A stretch of 64,000 nucleotides of DNA from Actinomadura barringtoniae (GTDB taxonomy: Bacteria > Actinomycetota > Actinomycetes > Streptosporangiales > Streptosporangiaceae), in contig NZ_JAGEOJ010000036.1 of the NCBI RefSeq assembly GCF_017573505.1, positions 18,917 to 82,916 of the forward strand, in the 5' to 3' direction. A model generated the notes under the pieces. The model was not told where the DNA came from, searched no databases, and saw nothing but the letters and a program-made list of their open reading frames with translations. Position 1 is the stretch's first letter, and the number at the start of each line of letters is the position of its first letter. The translations under genes were made by a program, and so were the position numbers. Positions 8,629 through 16,720 of the stretch are shown here, one piece after another.

Positions 8629-9588
8629 CTAGGCGCCGATCCGTTTCATCAGCATGGGGAAGGCACGGTGGAGCTCGCGCTGCCAGTACGGCCAGCTGTG
8701 CGTGCCCTTGCCGTAGAAGTCCAGCTTGGCGGGCACGTTCGCCTTGTTCAGCGCCTTGACGAACGACCGGGACTCGGCGAGCGTCTGCGGCTCCAGCACC
8801 AGGTCAGGGGTTCCGAGCTTGTCGAGCGGCCCGAACTTGCCGTTGCCGGAGGAGACGAAGAGCGAGACCCCGTTGAGCCGTGCGGCCTGGCTGGTCGGGT
8901 TGTGGGCCTCCCAGACGTCGCGCTGGTCCTGGGAGTCACCCCACACGTCGTAGGGGTCGCTTCCCAGGCAGGCCAGTGCCGTCGTCGTCTCCATGAAGAG
9001 CGGCCCGCTGGGCACGTGCCCCTTCAGCAGGGAGTCGAGGGTGCCGCTGAAGGACGCCGCCGCCTTGAAGAAGCCCTGATGCCGTGCGGCATAGGACATC
9101 GCGCCGAAGCCGCCCATCGAGTTGCCCGCGATGGCCGCGGCGTCCCCGGCGCGATAACGCGACTTCAGCAGTTCGCGGAGCTCGCCCATATGGAACGTCT
9201 CCCAGTTGGCCCCGCCGCTGCGCCAGTCGCTGTAGTTCCCGCATCGCCCGCCCTCGGGCATGACGACGATGACCTGATACTTGGCGGCCAGTTGTTCCAC
9301 GTCCGTGTGGGACGTCCAGCTGCGGTAGTCGTCCCCGCCGCCGTGGAGCAGCCACAGGACGGGCCATCTGCGGGTCGCGTTCTCGCTCCAGCCGGGCGGA
9401 ACGAGCAGCCGTACCCCCATCGTCTTCTTCATCGCGGCGGACTGGACCTTCAGATCCAGGGTCCGGCCGTGACGACGTTCGGACACCACGTCCGCGCGCG
9501 CCTGAGGGACGGCCGCGACCACCGAAATGGCGATGACCGTCGAAATAAGGACGAGAAAGACATTGAACGCCCGCAGCTGTGCCCGCAT
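8629..9588 (-). CDS. Secreted esterase, alpha/beta hydrolase (Ag85/esterase D-like)
   Basis: A 319-aa hydrolase. The N terminus (MRAQLRAFNVFLVLISTVIA) is a signal peptide or anchor ending near ARA. The alpha/beta-hydrolase core shows the oxyanion HGGGDD, nucleophile Ser in AGNSMGGFGAMS and catalytic His in GTHSWPYWQ, as in the esterase D/antigen 85 family. Start ATG at 9588 is the first in-frame codon that gives a signal peptide. The frame stays open far upstream to 11064, but that part is antisense to other genes. It is divergent from the RibD-like gene at 9733. The natural ester substrate is unknown. Confidence 0.87.
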   Translation of the reverse strand: MRAQLRAFNVFLVLISTVIAISVVAAVPQARADVVSERRHGRTLDLKVQSAAMKKTMGVRLLVPPGWSENATRRWPVLWLLHGGGDDYRSWTSHTDVEQLAAKYQVIVVMPEGGRCGNYSDWRSGGANWETFHMGELRELLKSRYRAGDAAAIAGNSMGGFGAMSYAARHQGFFKAAASFSGTLDSLLKGHVPSGPLFMETTTALACLGSDPYDVWGDSQDQRDVWEAHNPTSQAARLNGVSLFVSSGNGKFGPLDKLGTPDLVLEPQTLAESRSFVKALNKANVPAKLDFYGKGTHSWPYWQRELHRAFPMLMKRIGA

Positions 9589-9732
9589 GTCATGGGCATT
9601 CCCGCCCTTGAGCTCTCCGCAACCGAACGTTGACGCAATGTAATGATCACCTGTCGGCGATGAGTTCTGGCGGGTCCGTCGGTCAGTAGGGGACAGTGAC
9701 TTCTCACCACGAGATCCTTGAAGGGGCTCATC

Positions 9733-10341
9733 ATGAAGAAGATCGTCGCGGGGTTGTTCATCGCGCTCGACGGCGTCGTGGAGGCGCCCGACCAGTGGCA
9801 CTTCCCGTACTACAACGACGAGATGGGCGCCGCTGTCGGCGCCACCCTCGGCCAGGCCGACACGATGCTCTTCGGCCGCGTGACCTACGACAGCTTCGCG
9901 GGGGCCTGGCCCGAGCGTGAGAAGGCGGGCGCCGAGGACGCCGACTTCGCCAAGAAGCTCGGCGACATGCGCAAGATCGTCGTGTCGAGGCAGAAGCTCG
10001 ACTTCACCTGGCGCAACTCCGAGCAGCTCGAGGGCGACTTCGTCGAAGCGGTCCGGGCGCTGAAGAACGAGGGCGACGGCGTCATCGGGCTGAGCGGCTC
10101 GGTCTCGGTCGTGCGAGCGCTGCTCGCCGCGGGCCTGCTGGACGAGCTGCACCTCCTCCAGCACCCCATCGCCGTGCGCAAGGGCATGCGGCTGTTCGAC
10201 GAGGGCGAGGCGATCCCGCTGAAGCTCCTGTCGTCGCAGACGTTCGAGACCGGCGTCCTGAACCTCGTCTACGCCCCCGCCGAGGCCGGCGAGGGCGGCT
10301 ACGACGAGGCCAAGACCCACCTCCCGCAGAACGAGGACTAA
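9733..10341 (+). CDS. Dihydrofolate reductase / RibD C-terminal domain family protein
   Basis: A 202-aa cytoplasmic NADPH-reductase-fold protein. Start MKKIVAGLFIALDGVVEAPD at 9733 follows AAGGGG. The pattern FGRVTYDSFAGAWPE and the Gly-rich VIGLSGSVSVVRALLAAGLLDEL match the RibD_C/YyaP-YwjB-type DHFR-like family, which are mostly of unknown substrate. It ends 11 bp before the convergent alcohol dehydrogenase stop. Confidence 0.88.
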   Translation: MKKIVAGLFIALDGVVEAPDQWHFPYYNDEMGAAVGATLGQADTMLFGRVTYDSFAGAWPEREKAGAEDADFAKKLGDMRKIVVSRQKLDFTWRNSEQLEGDFVEAVRALKNEGDGVIGLSGSVSVVRALLAAGLLDELHLLQHPIAVRKGMRLFDEGEAIPLKLLSSQTFETGVLNLVYAPAEAGEGGYDEAKTHLPQNED

Positions 10342-10352
10342 GGCCGCAGCGC

Positions 10353-11369
10353 TTAAGGCTGCAGGAGGGCCTTGATGGCGCGGCGCTCGTCCATCGCGCT
10401 GTAGGCCTCGGCCACCTCGCTGAGCGGCAGGGTCAGGTCGAAGACGCGGCCCGGGTCGGTCCAGCCGTTCCAGACCCGTTCGATCAGATCGGGCAGGAAG
10501 CGGCGCACGGGAGCGGCGCCGCCGCGCAGCGCGACGTGCGTCCAGAAGAGCTCGGGGCCCGCGATCTCCACGCCGTGCGGCACCCCGACGAAGCCGACGT
10601 TGCCGCCCGGCCGGGTGGAACGCAGCGCCTGCCGCATCGACTCGCCGGTGCCGACGCATTCCAGGACCGCGTCGGCACCGACGCCGGCGGTCAGGTCCTT
10701 GATCCGTTCGACGCCCTCGTCGCCCCGCTCGGTGACGACGTCGGTCGCGCCGAACTCGCGGGCCAGGCTCTGCCGGGTCTCGTGGCGGCTCATCGCGATG
10801 ATGCGTTCGGCGCCCATCTCGCGCGCGGCCAGCACGGCGCTCAGCCCGACCGCGCCGTCGCCGACCACCGCGACCGTCGAACCCGGCCTGACCTCGGCGG
10901 CCACGGCCGCGAACCAGCCCGTTCCCATGACGTCGGAGCACGCCAGCAGGCTCGGCACCAGCTCGTCGGACGGCTCGTCCGGCGTGGCGACCAGGGTCCC
11001 GTCCGCCAGCGGCACGCGGATCAGCTCCGACTGGCACCCCGGGACCGGCTGCTTGCGCTCGCACGAGGTCTGGTAGCCGAAACGGCAGTGCGGGCAGGTG
11101 TTGTCGGAGGCGTAGAACGAGCCGACGACGAACTGCCCGGGCCGGATCGCGGTGACCTCACCGCCGACCGCCTCGACCACGCCGACGTACTCATGGCCGA
11201 ACGGCGTCGGCTTGGGGACGTCGTTGATCCCGCGGTAGCTCCACAGGTCCGACCCGCACACGCACGTCGCCACGGTCCGGATGACCGCGTCCGTCGCCTC
11301 GACGATCTTCGGCTCGGCGCGCTCCTCGATGCGCACGTCCCCGGGCCCGTGCAGAACGGTTCCTCGCAT
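10353..11369 (-). CDS. Zinc-dependent alcohol dehydrogenase (MDR family)
   Basis: A 338-aa medium-chain dehydrogenase. It has catalytic-zinc ligands in CVCGSDLW and GHEYVGVV, a structural-zinc cluster (DNTCPHCRFGYQTSCER) and the Rossmann motif VAVVGDGAVGLSAV. It would oxidise an alcohol or reduce an aldehyde with NAD(P)H. ATG at 11369 has GAGGAAGGATC upstream. It is divergent from an XRE regulator (11508) across 138 bp, so that regulator is the obvious candidate controller. Confidence 0.92.
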   Translation of the reverse strand: MRGTVLHGPGDVRIEERAEPKIVEATDAVIRTVATCVCGSDLWSYRGINDVPKPTPFGHEYVGVVEAVGGEVTAIRPGQFVVGSFYASDNTCPHCRFGYQTSCERKQPVPGCQSELIRVPLADGTLVATPDEPSDELVPSLLACSDVMGTGWFAAVAAEVRPGSTVAVVGDGAVGLSAVLAAREMGAERIIAMSRHETRQSLAREFGATDVVTERGDEGVERIKDLTAGVGADAVLECVGTGESMRQALRSTRPGGNVGFVGVPHGVEIAGPELFWTHVALRGGAAPVRRFLPDLIERVWNGWTDPGRVFDLTLPLSEVAEAYSAMDERRAIKALLQP

Positions 11370-11507
11370 AGTGATCCTTCCTCGATGACCAGATCGGCTA
11401 CTAGATCACCCCTAGGAAACCCCAGGTGGCGCGGCCGTATGAGGGCCTGATGATCCAGGTACCGGCCGTACCCCCCAAGCAGCGGGCGGGCCACATAGCC
11501 TGGGGCT

Positions 11508-12410
11508 GTGGATAACAGGGACGACGTTCGCGAGTTCCTGGCCTCCCGGCGAGCCAGGATCACGCCGCAGCAGGCGGGTCTGCCCGCGTACGGCGGCAAC
11601 CGGCGCGTTCCCGGCCTGCGCCGCGAGGAAGTGGCGATGCTGGCCGGGATGAGCGTGGACTACTACGTGCGGCTCGAACGCGGGAACCTCGGCGGGGTGT
11701 CCGAGAGCGTTCTGGAGGCACTCGCCCGCGCGCTCCAGCTGGACGAGGCCGAACGCGCCCACCTGCACGACCTTGCCCGCGTCGCCAACACCGGCTCCCG
11801 GAGCCGCCGCCGTCCCGTGCGGCAGGTCCGGCCCAGCCTGCAGCAACTGCTGGACGCGATGACCGATGCCCCCGCGTTCATCCGCAACGGGCGCCTCGAC
11901 GTCCTCGCCACCAACCAGCTCGGCCACGCGCTCTACTGGCCGATCCTCCAGAGCCCGTACGGGCGAGCGAACACGGCGCGCTTCCAGTTCCTCGACCCGG
12001 ACGGGCCCTCGTTCTTCCCCGACTGGGAGGGCGTCGCCGCCTCCACCGTGGCGATGCTGCGCACCGAGGCCGGCCGCGATCCCTACAACAAGGATCTGAC
12101 CGACCTCATCGGCGAGCTCTGCACCCGCAGCGAGGAGTTCCGCGTCCGCTGGGCCGAGCACAACGTCCGCCTCCACCGGACCGGCATCAAGAGCTTCCAC
12201 CACCCGGTCGTCGGCGACCTCACCCTCGCCTACGAGGCGATGGAGCTCCAGGCCGACCCCGGCCTCACGCTCTCCGCCTACTCCGCCGAACCCGGAACGC
12301 CGTCGTACGACGGCCTGAAGCTCCTGGCAAGCTGGGCCGCAACTCTCGAAGACGACAGCGAGGGCGCGGCCGCCGAGGGCGAGAGCTCCGAGGAAGCCCG
12401 CGAGTCGTAG
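11508..12410 (+). CDS. XRE-family regulator with MmyB-like ligand-binding domain
   Basis: A 300-aa transcription factor. The HTH lies in residues 10-80 (PGLRREEVAMLAGMSVDYYVRLERG), followed by a C-terminal MmyB-like domain (FIRNGRLDVLATNQLGHAL, then the conserved TGIKSFHHPVVGDLTLAYEAMEL). MmyB-type domains are described as binding fatty-acid-like ligands. GTG at 11508 sits about 7 nt after a possible -10 (TAGCCT at 11496), so the mRNA may be leaderless. It probably regulates the divergent dehydrogenase. Confidence 0.91.
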   Translation: MDNRDDVREFLASRRARITPQQAGLPAYGGNRRVPGLRREEVAMLAGMSVDYYVRLERGNLGGVSESVLEALARALQLDEAERAHLHDLARVANTGSRSRRRPVRQVRPSLQQLLDAMTDAPAFIRNGRLDVLATNQLGHALYWPILQSPYGRANTARFQFLDPDGPSFFPDWEGVAASTVAMLRTEAGRDPYNKDLTDLIGELCTRSEEFRVRWAEHNVRLHRTGIKSFHHPVVGDLTLAYEAMELQADPGLTLSAYSAEPGTPSYDGLKLLASWAATLEDDSEGAAAEGESSEEARES

Positions 12411-12461
12411 AAGCACGAGGGGCGTAGAAGCCCGCGAGTCGTAGAAGCATGAGGGTCGTAG
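12394..12461. repeat. 34-bp direct repeat x2 spanning the XRE stop codon
   Basis: Two adjacent 34-bp copies (12394-12427 and 12428-12461) differ at only two positions. The first copy includes the last codons and TAG stop of the XRE regulator; the second repeats both after the stop. Confidence 0.9.
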
Positions 12462-12525
12462 GAGCCTGGGGGAGCCCAGCTGCGGCTCGTTCGCTGCGCA
12501 GCGGGGCTCCCCGGTCATCCACGGC

Positions 12526-13206
12526 TCAGGCCTGGCCGGCCTTGTAGCCGAGCTTGCGGAGTTCGTCCGGGGCTTGCCGCGACACGTTGTGGTCGTGGTC
12601 GGTGGCCTCGTACTGGTGGATCTCCCACTGCTTCCACGGGGAGGGGGCGGTGACCTTGCCCGGCTCCTTGCCGTAGTGCGCGACCCAGAGCGGGTAGTCG
12701 CCCAGGCCGGCGCCGTTCTCCTGGGCGAACGACCAGGAGCTGTAGAAGAACGGCTTCACGCCGGTCTTCTGGTAGACGTGCCCGAGCCAGCTCTTGGCCC
12801 AGGTGTTGACCTGCTTCTCGCTACGGCCGTCGGTGGTCTCCAGGTCGAGAACGAGCAGGTCTCCGGGCTGGAGACCGGCCTGGGTGACCTTGGAGAGGAA
12901 GTGGTCGGCCTCCTTGACGGGGTCGTTCTTCGGGTGGCCGTAGTGGTAGGCGCCGCGGACCAGGCCGCTCTCGCGGAGCTTGGTCCAGTTGTCGGTGAAC
13001 GTGCGGTCGTCGAAGGTGTAGCCCTCGGTGGCCTTGGCGATGCCGAAGCCGAGCTTGCCGTCGCCCCAGTTCACGCCCCGGTCGTACGAGGAGACGTCGA
13101 TGCCGTCGCGCGGGGTCTGCGCGGCCTCGGCGTGGACGGTCTGGGTCATGATCGCGGCCGCTCCGGCGAGCGAGACCGCGAAGAGCCGGGTCAGGTTCTT
13201 CTTCAT
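12526..13206 (-). CDS. Glycoside hydrolase family 25 lysozyme, secreted
   Basis: A 226-aa secreted muramidase. The signal peptide (MKKNLTRLFAVSLAGAAAIM, cleavage near AEA) is followed by a GH25 domain with GIDVSSYDRGVNW at the first strand, AYHYGHP, the catalytic acidic pair in VLDLETTDG, and FYSSWSF. GH25 enzymes cleave the beta-1,4 bond between N-acetylmuramic acid and N-acetylglucosamine. It lies 28 bp downstream of the CHAP gene and so shares its riboswitch-controlled transcript; an AAGGAA site precedes the ATG. Confidence 0.92.
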   Translation of the reverse strand: MKKNLTRLFAVSLAGAAAIMTQTVHAEAAQTPRDGIDVSSYDRGVNWGDGKLGFGIAKATEGYTFDDRTFTDNWTKLRESGLVRGAYHYGHPKNDPVKEADHFLSKVTQAGLQPGDLLVLDLETTDGRSEKQVNTWAKSWLGHVYQKTGVKPFFYSSWSFAQENGAGLGDYPLWVAHYGKEPGKVTAPSPWKQWEIHQYEATDHDHNVSRQAPDELRKLGYKAGQA

Positions 13207-13234
13207 CGGGGGTTCCTTTCTGCGGTCTGGCCGG

Positions 13235-13963
13235 TCAGGCGGTCGTGGCGGAGCGGTGGTGGCGGCCCTTGCGGGCGGTCGCGCGCCTGGCGTTCGGCAG
13301 AACGGTGCGGCGGGCGACGATCAGGACGGCGATGGCGGCGAGGATGATCGCCGTGAACGCGCCCCAGAGCTCCACCGAGGGGGCGTCCTGCGGTGCGGAG
13401 GCCTGCTGTGCGAGGACGGTGGCCGTACCGCCGCCGCTGCCGCCCGCCGAGGGGAGCGCCGCCTTCTGCTGCGGCGCTGGGGCCTGGGGCTGGGCCGGGG
13501 CGACCTTGACCTTCTCGGGGTAGCCGTAGCCGACGACGTTGCCCTGGTCGCGGTCCTTGCGCTTGGCGAACTGGCCGTCGACGTTGCCCTCGATCGTGTG
13601 GATCGTACTGCCCTCGACCGAGGTGACGATCCCGACGTGGTCGACGCCGTCGATCCCCTTGCCGCCGGACCAGTCGTAGAAGACGAACGCGCCCGGCTCG
13701 GGCTTGGTCCCCCAGGCGTCCTGCTTCTTGAACCAGGCCGCGTGGGACGGGGTGTAGGCGAACTGCCCGGTCTGCGCGGTGACGCCGGCCTGCTGGGCGC
13801 CCCAGGCGAGGAACGTGTCGCACCAGGCGGCGTGCCCGAAGTCGTAGGAGTCGTCGACGTTCTTGGTGTACCAGTCGCCGAACTTGCTGTAGCCGTCGGA
13901 CTTTTCGGTGTACCCGAGTTCCGACTCGAGTGCCTTGATCAGGTTTTGAATGCCCGTATTCAA
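13235..13963 (-). CDS. CHAP-domain peptidoglycan hydrolase with C-terminal membrane anchor
   Basis: A 242-aa protein starting at TTG (13963) behind AGGAGAGG. Upstream codons in frame lie inside the riboswitch, so a longer start is excluded. The CHAP domain (residues 1-130) has the catalytic Cys in HAAWCDTFLAWGAQQAG, His in DHVGIVTS and Asn in TIEGNVDG. A Pro/Ala/Gln linker then leads to one transmembrane helix (about 200-222) and a basic tail. No N-terminal signal peptide is visible, unusual for a wall hydrolase. CHAP enzymes are amidases or endopeptidases of peptidoglycan. It forms an operon with the GH25 lysozyme. Confidence 0.9.
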   Translation of the reverse strand: MNTGIQNLIKALESELGYTEKSDGYSKFGDWYTKNVDDSYDFGHAAWCDTFLAWGAQQAGVTAQTGQFAYTPSHAAWFKKQDAWGTKPEPGAFVFYDWSGGKGIDGVDHVGIVTSVEGSTIHTIEGNVDGQFAKRKDRDQGNVVGYGYPEKVKVAPAQPQAPAPQQKAALPSAGGSGGGTATVLAQQASAPQDAPSVELWGAFTAIILAAIAVLIVARRTVLPNARRATARKGRHHRSATTA

Positions 13964-13977
13964 AGGGCCTTCGCCTC

Positions 13978-14133
13978 TCCTTTGTCCGCCTACCGGGTTA
14001 GCTGACGGGTTCGGGCCAAAGGAGACGGCCCTACCGCTGCTGAGCAGCGGATTCACCCCGGGAGATTGGGTCCCCGGCTCTCCTTGCGGAGACTCGGCGC
14101 ACGACCGGACTTCGGTCGATGTCGGCGAGGTTA
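13978..14133 (-). promoter_or_regulatory. Cyclic di-AMP riboswitch (ydaO-yuaA family)
   Basis: The leader of the CHAP/GH25 operon, read on the minus strand, contains the hallmark blocks of the ydaO riboswitch in order: CTTAACCTCGCCGA; a GACCGAAGTCCGGTC hairpin; GCCGAGTC; GAGCCGGGGACCCA; GGGGTGAATCCGCTGC; GGTAGGGCC; and CCCGAACCCGTCAGCTAACC with GGTAGGCGGAC. It ends about 15 nt before the TTG start. This class is known to bind c-di-AMP and, in actinobacteria, to sit before wall-remodelling genes, which fits exactly. In known cases c-di-AMP turns expression off. An AT-rich stretch at about 14134-14185 probably holds the promoter. Confidence 0.93.
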
Positions 14134-14329
14134 AGCACATTAAAGGGCGAGTATCAAACTGGTAAAGCAAATAAATTATGCATAAGAAGTCGCCGTGCAC
14201 GCGCGCATTAACGGCGGGCCGGGGAATGGCGGGCGGCGGCGCTCATGCGAAGGATGTTGAGGGATCAACCGATCGGATGATGGGCCGGTGGCGGCCGGCG
14301 GCGAGTGTGGATCGTGCAAGGAGGTCCAC

Positions 14330-14551
14330 ATGAACCAATCCCTCGGCAACACGGTCCGTCTCCGCCGGAAGGCCCTCGGGCTCACCCAGGCCCGCCTGGC
14401 GGAGCTGGTCGGCATCGACCAGCCGACCGTCTCCCGCCTGGAGGCAGGCGCCCTGGTGCCGCCCATCCAGGTGCTGGAACGGCTGGCGGACGTTCTCGAG
14501 CTGCGCCTCACCGTCCGGCTCGACCAGGGACGTGCAGCACAATGCGGATGA
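14330..14551 (+). CDS. Small XRE/HTH DNA-binding protein
   Basis: A 73-aa protein that is essentially one HTH_3 domain (VRLRRKALGLTQARLAELVG, then IDQPTVSRLEAG). The ribosome site AAGGAGGTCCAC is near-ideal and fixes the ATG at 14330. Its last 10 bp overlap the downstream ankyrin lipoprotein gene, implying co-translation. Probably a regulator of its own operon. Confidence 0.85.
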   Translation: MNQSLGNTVRLRRKALGLTQARLAELVGIDQPTVSRLEAGALVPPIQVLERLADVLELRLTVRLDQGRAAQCG

Positions 14552-15225
14552 TCACTAGGCGAGGGGCGCTCGCCGCGCTGGCCGGCATCGCGGTCGCGGC
14601 CTGCGGTCCGGGCGACGAACGGAAGGCACCGAAGATGACCGATAACGACCAGGCGCTCCTGCGGGCCGCCGCCGAGGGTGACGTCGCCCAGGTGCGGCAG
14701 GCCCTGAACGAGGGCGCCGCCATCGAGAGCCGCGACGACCAGGGCCGTACGCCGCTCCTCCTGGCGGCATCAGCCGACCACGTCGAGGTCGCCAGGGAGC
14801 TCGTCAAGGCGGGCGCGGACTCGAACGCGCAGGACAACCAGCGCGACAGCGCGTTCCTGGTCACCGGCGTGACCGGCAGCGTGGCGATGCTGCGGGCGCT
14901 GCTCCCCGCCAAGCCGGACCTGACCCTGACCAACCGGTACGGGGGAGTGGCGCTGATCCCGGCCTGCGAACGCGGCCACGTCGACTACGTACGCGAGGTC
15001 CTGAAGACCGGAATCAACGTCGACCACGTCAACAGGCTCGGCTGGACCGGGCTCCTGGAGGCGATCATCCTCGGCGACGGCGGCGAGCCGTACCAGCAGA
15101 TCGTCCGCCTGCTGCTGGCCGGCGGCGCGGATCCGGGCCTCGCCGACGGTGAGGGCGTGACGCCGCTGCAGCACGCGGTCGACAAGGGCCAGCGCGAGAT
15201 CGCCGACATCCTCCGCGGCGGGTGA
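14542..15225 (+). CDS. Ankyrin-repeat lipoprotein
   Basis: A 227-aa protein with a twin-arginine-like start (MRMITRRGALAALAG) and a lipobox ending in AVAAC, so it is probably exported and lipid-anchored. The rest is about five ankyrin repeats: LLRAAAEGDVAQVRQALNEG, DDQGRTPLLLAASADHVEVA, YGGVALIPACERGHVDYVRE, the next repeat, and GVTPLQHAVDKGQREIADIL. Ankyrin repeats bind proteins; the partner is unknown. It overlaps the HTH gene upstream. A second ATG at 14548 is also possible. Confidence 0.88.
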   Translation: MRMITRRGALAALAGIAVAACGPGDERKAPKMTDNDQALLRAAAEGDVAQVRQALNEGAAIESRDDQGRTPLLLAASADHVEVARELVKAGADSNAQDNQRDSAFLVTGVTGSVAMLRALLPAKPDLTLTNRYGGVALIPACERGHVDYVREVLKTGINVDHVNRLGWTGLLEAIILGDGGEPYQQIVRLLLAGGADPGLADGEGVTPLQHAVDKGQREIADILRGG

Positions 15226-15329
15226 GGAAGGCCCCGACCGTAAGCCGCGAAACGGTGCTGACCTCAGGGGACGCGGCGGTCCAGGCGGGCTAGCGTCGTG
15301 GCCGACGGCACCGACCGAGGGAGGCCGCG

Positions 15330-15926
15330 ATGGGCCTGCGAGAGAACCCGATCGACATGAAGCTCGAAGTGGTGATCATCCCCGTCGCCGACGTCGATCG
15401 CGCGCGGGACTTCTACCAGGGCATCGGGTGGAGGCTGGACGTCACGCCGCCGTTCGTCGTCCAGCTGACGCCGCCCGGCTCCTGGTGCTCGGTGCAGTTC
15501 GGCGCGACGCTCACCACGGCCGCGCCCGGCTCGGCCTCCAACTACCTGGTCGTCGGCGACATCGTGGCCACTCGGGACGCGCTCGTCGCGGCCGGTGTCG
15601 AGGTGAGCGACTTCTCCCATCTCGGCGCGGAAGGGCCCACCCCGGGCCTGGACCCCGAGCGCCGCAGCTACTTCTCGCGCGCCAAGTTCAGCGACCCCGA
15701 CGGCAACCAGTGGCTGCTGCAGGAGATCACGACCCGCCTCCCCGGTCGTGTGGACCCCGGCGTGACCTCGTTCTCCTCCGAGCACGACCTGGCGGACGCG
15801 ATGCGGCGCGCCTCGGTCGCCCACGGCGAGCACGAGAAGCGCACCGGCAAGGCCGACCCGGATTGGCCGGTCTGGTATTCGCGTTACATGGTGGCGGAGC
15901 AGTCCGGCTCCACACTTCCGACCTGA
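15330..15926 (+). CDS. VOC (glyoxalase/bleomycin-resistance fold) family protein
   Basis: A 198-aa protein. VOC fold is recognisable from LEVVIIPVADVDRARDFYQG, FVVQLTPPGSWCSVQFG and AKFSDPDGNQWLLQEI, with likely metal-binding acidic residues in the last motif. The C-terminal 50 residues (SEHDLADAMRRASVAHGEHE, then WYSRYMVAEQ) are an extension seen in VOC proteins found beside short-chain dehydrogenases. GAGGGAGG precedes the ATG. Nine base pairs separate it from the SDR gene, so they are one operon. Confidence 0.88.
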   Translation: MGLRENPIDMKLEVVIIPVADVDRARDFYQGIGWRLDVTPPFVVQLTPPGSWCSVQFGATLTTAAPGSASNYLVVGDIVATRDALVAAGVEVSDFSHLGAEGPTPGLDPERRSYFSRAKFSDPDGNQWLLQEITTRLPGRVDPGVTSFSSEHDLADAMRRASVAHGEHEKRTGKADPDWPVWYSRYMVAEQSGSTLPT

Positions 15927-15935
15927 GGAGACGCC

Positions 15936-16658
15936 GTGCGCGAGCCAGAACTCGAAGGCCAGACCGTCGTCCTCATCGGCGGCAGCGCGGGCATCGGCCT
16001 GGAGACCGCCCGCCGCGCCAGGGATGAGGGCGCCGACGTCGTCCTGACCGGCCGCGACCCCGACCGGCTCAAGGCCGCGGCGCACGAGCTGGATGTGAAA
16101 CGTACAGCCGCCTTCGACGCGACCGATCCGGCCGCCATGGCGGACTTCTTCGGAAGCCTGTCACGCCTCGACCACGTCCTGGTCACGGCAGGCGGGCCGC
16201 ACTACCAGCCCCTCATGGAGATGAACTCCGACGCCGCCCGCCTGGCGATCAGCGACCACATCGTCCTGGCGCTCGACGTCGCCCGCAACGCCGCCCCCAA
16301 GATGCGCCCCGGCGGAACGATCCTGCTCATGGGCGGAACGGGCGGCCGCCGCATCAGGCCCGGCATCATGGCCGCCGCCACCGCGGCGCTGCCCCCGTTC
16401 ACCGCCTCGCTCGCCCTGGAGATCGCGCCGGTACGGGTCAACCTCATCGCCGCCGGCTTCGTCGACACCCCACTCTCGGCGTCCCTCCTCGGCGACAAGC
16501 TGGACGCCCGCCGCGAGGAACTCCGCCGAACCCTCCCTATCGGCCGCGTAGTAGGCCCCGCCGACGTCGCCGCCCTAGCCGTCCACCTCATGACCAACAC
16601 CGCCCTCACCGGCGCCACCTACGACATAGACGGCGGCCAGCAGTTCGTAGCCGGCTAA
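15936..16658 (+). CDS. SDR-family protein lacking the usual catalytic Tyr/Lys
   Basis: A 240-aa short-chain dehydrogenase/reductase with the cofactor motif VVLIGGSAGIGLETARRA and DVVLTGRDPDRL. At the expected YxxxK active site the sequence reads RRIRPGIMAAATAAL: no Tyr or Lys is present. The C-terminal GG-rich segment ATYDIDGGQQFV is normal. It may be non-classical or act as a binding protein. GTG at 15936 follows TGAGGAGACGCC. It is paired with the VOC gene. Confidence 0.87.
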   Translation: MREPELEGQTVVLIGGSAGIGLETARRARDEGADVVLTGRDPDRLKAAAHELDVKRTAAFDATDPAAMADFFGSLSRLDHVLVTAGGPHYQPLMEMNSDAARLAISDHIVLALDVARNAAPKMRPGGTILLMGGTGGRRIRPGIMAAATAALPPFTASLALEIAPVRVNLIAAGFVDTPLSASLLGDKLDARREELRRTLPIGRVVGPADVAALAVHLMTNTALTGATYDIDGGQQFVAG

Positions 16659-16720
16659 CGCTTCGTCACCGTTAATGGCCCGTCACCGGTTTGTGGCCGA
16701 TCTCCGGTTAATATCGCCGG

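Noticed and set aside
9589..11064. Long minus-strand open frame joined to the esterase
   Set aside because: The frame is open upstream of 9588 but is antisense to the RibD-like gene and out of frame with the dehydrogenase. The product has no domain, while the esterase signal peptide begins at 9588.
12394..12461. CRISPR-like direct repeats
   Set aside because: Only two adjacent copies with no spacer; explained as a stop-spanning duplication.
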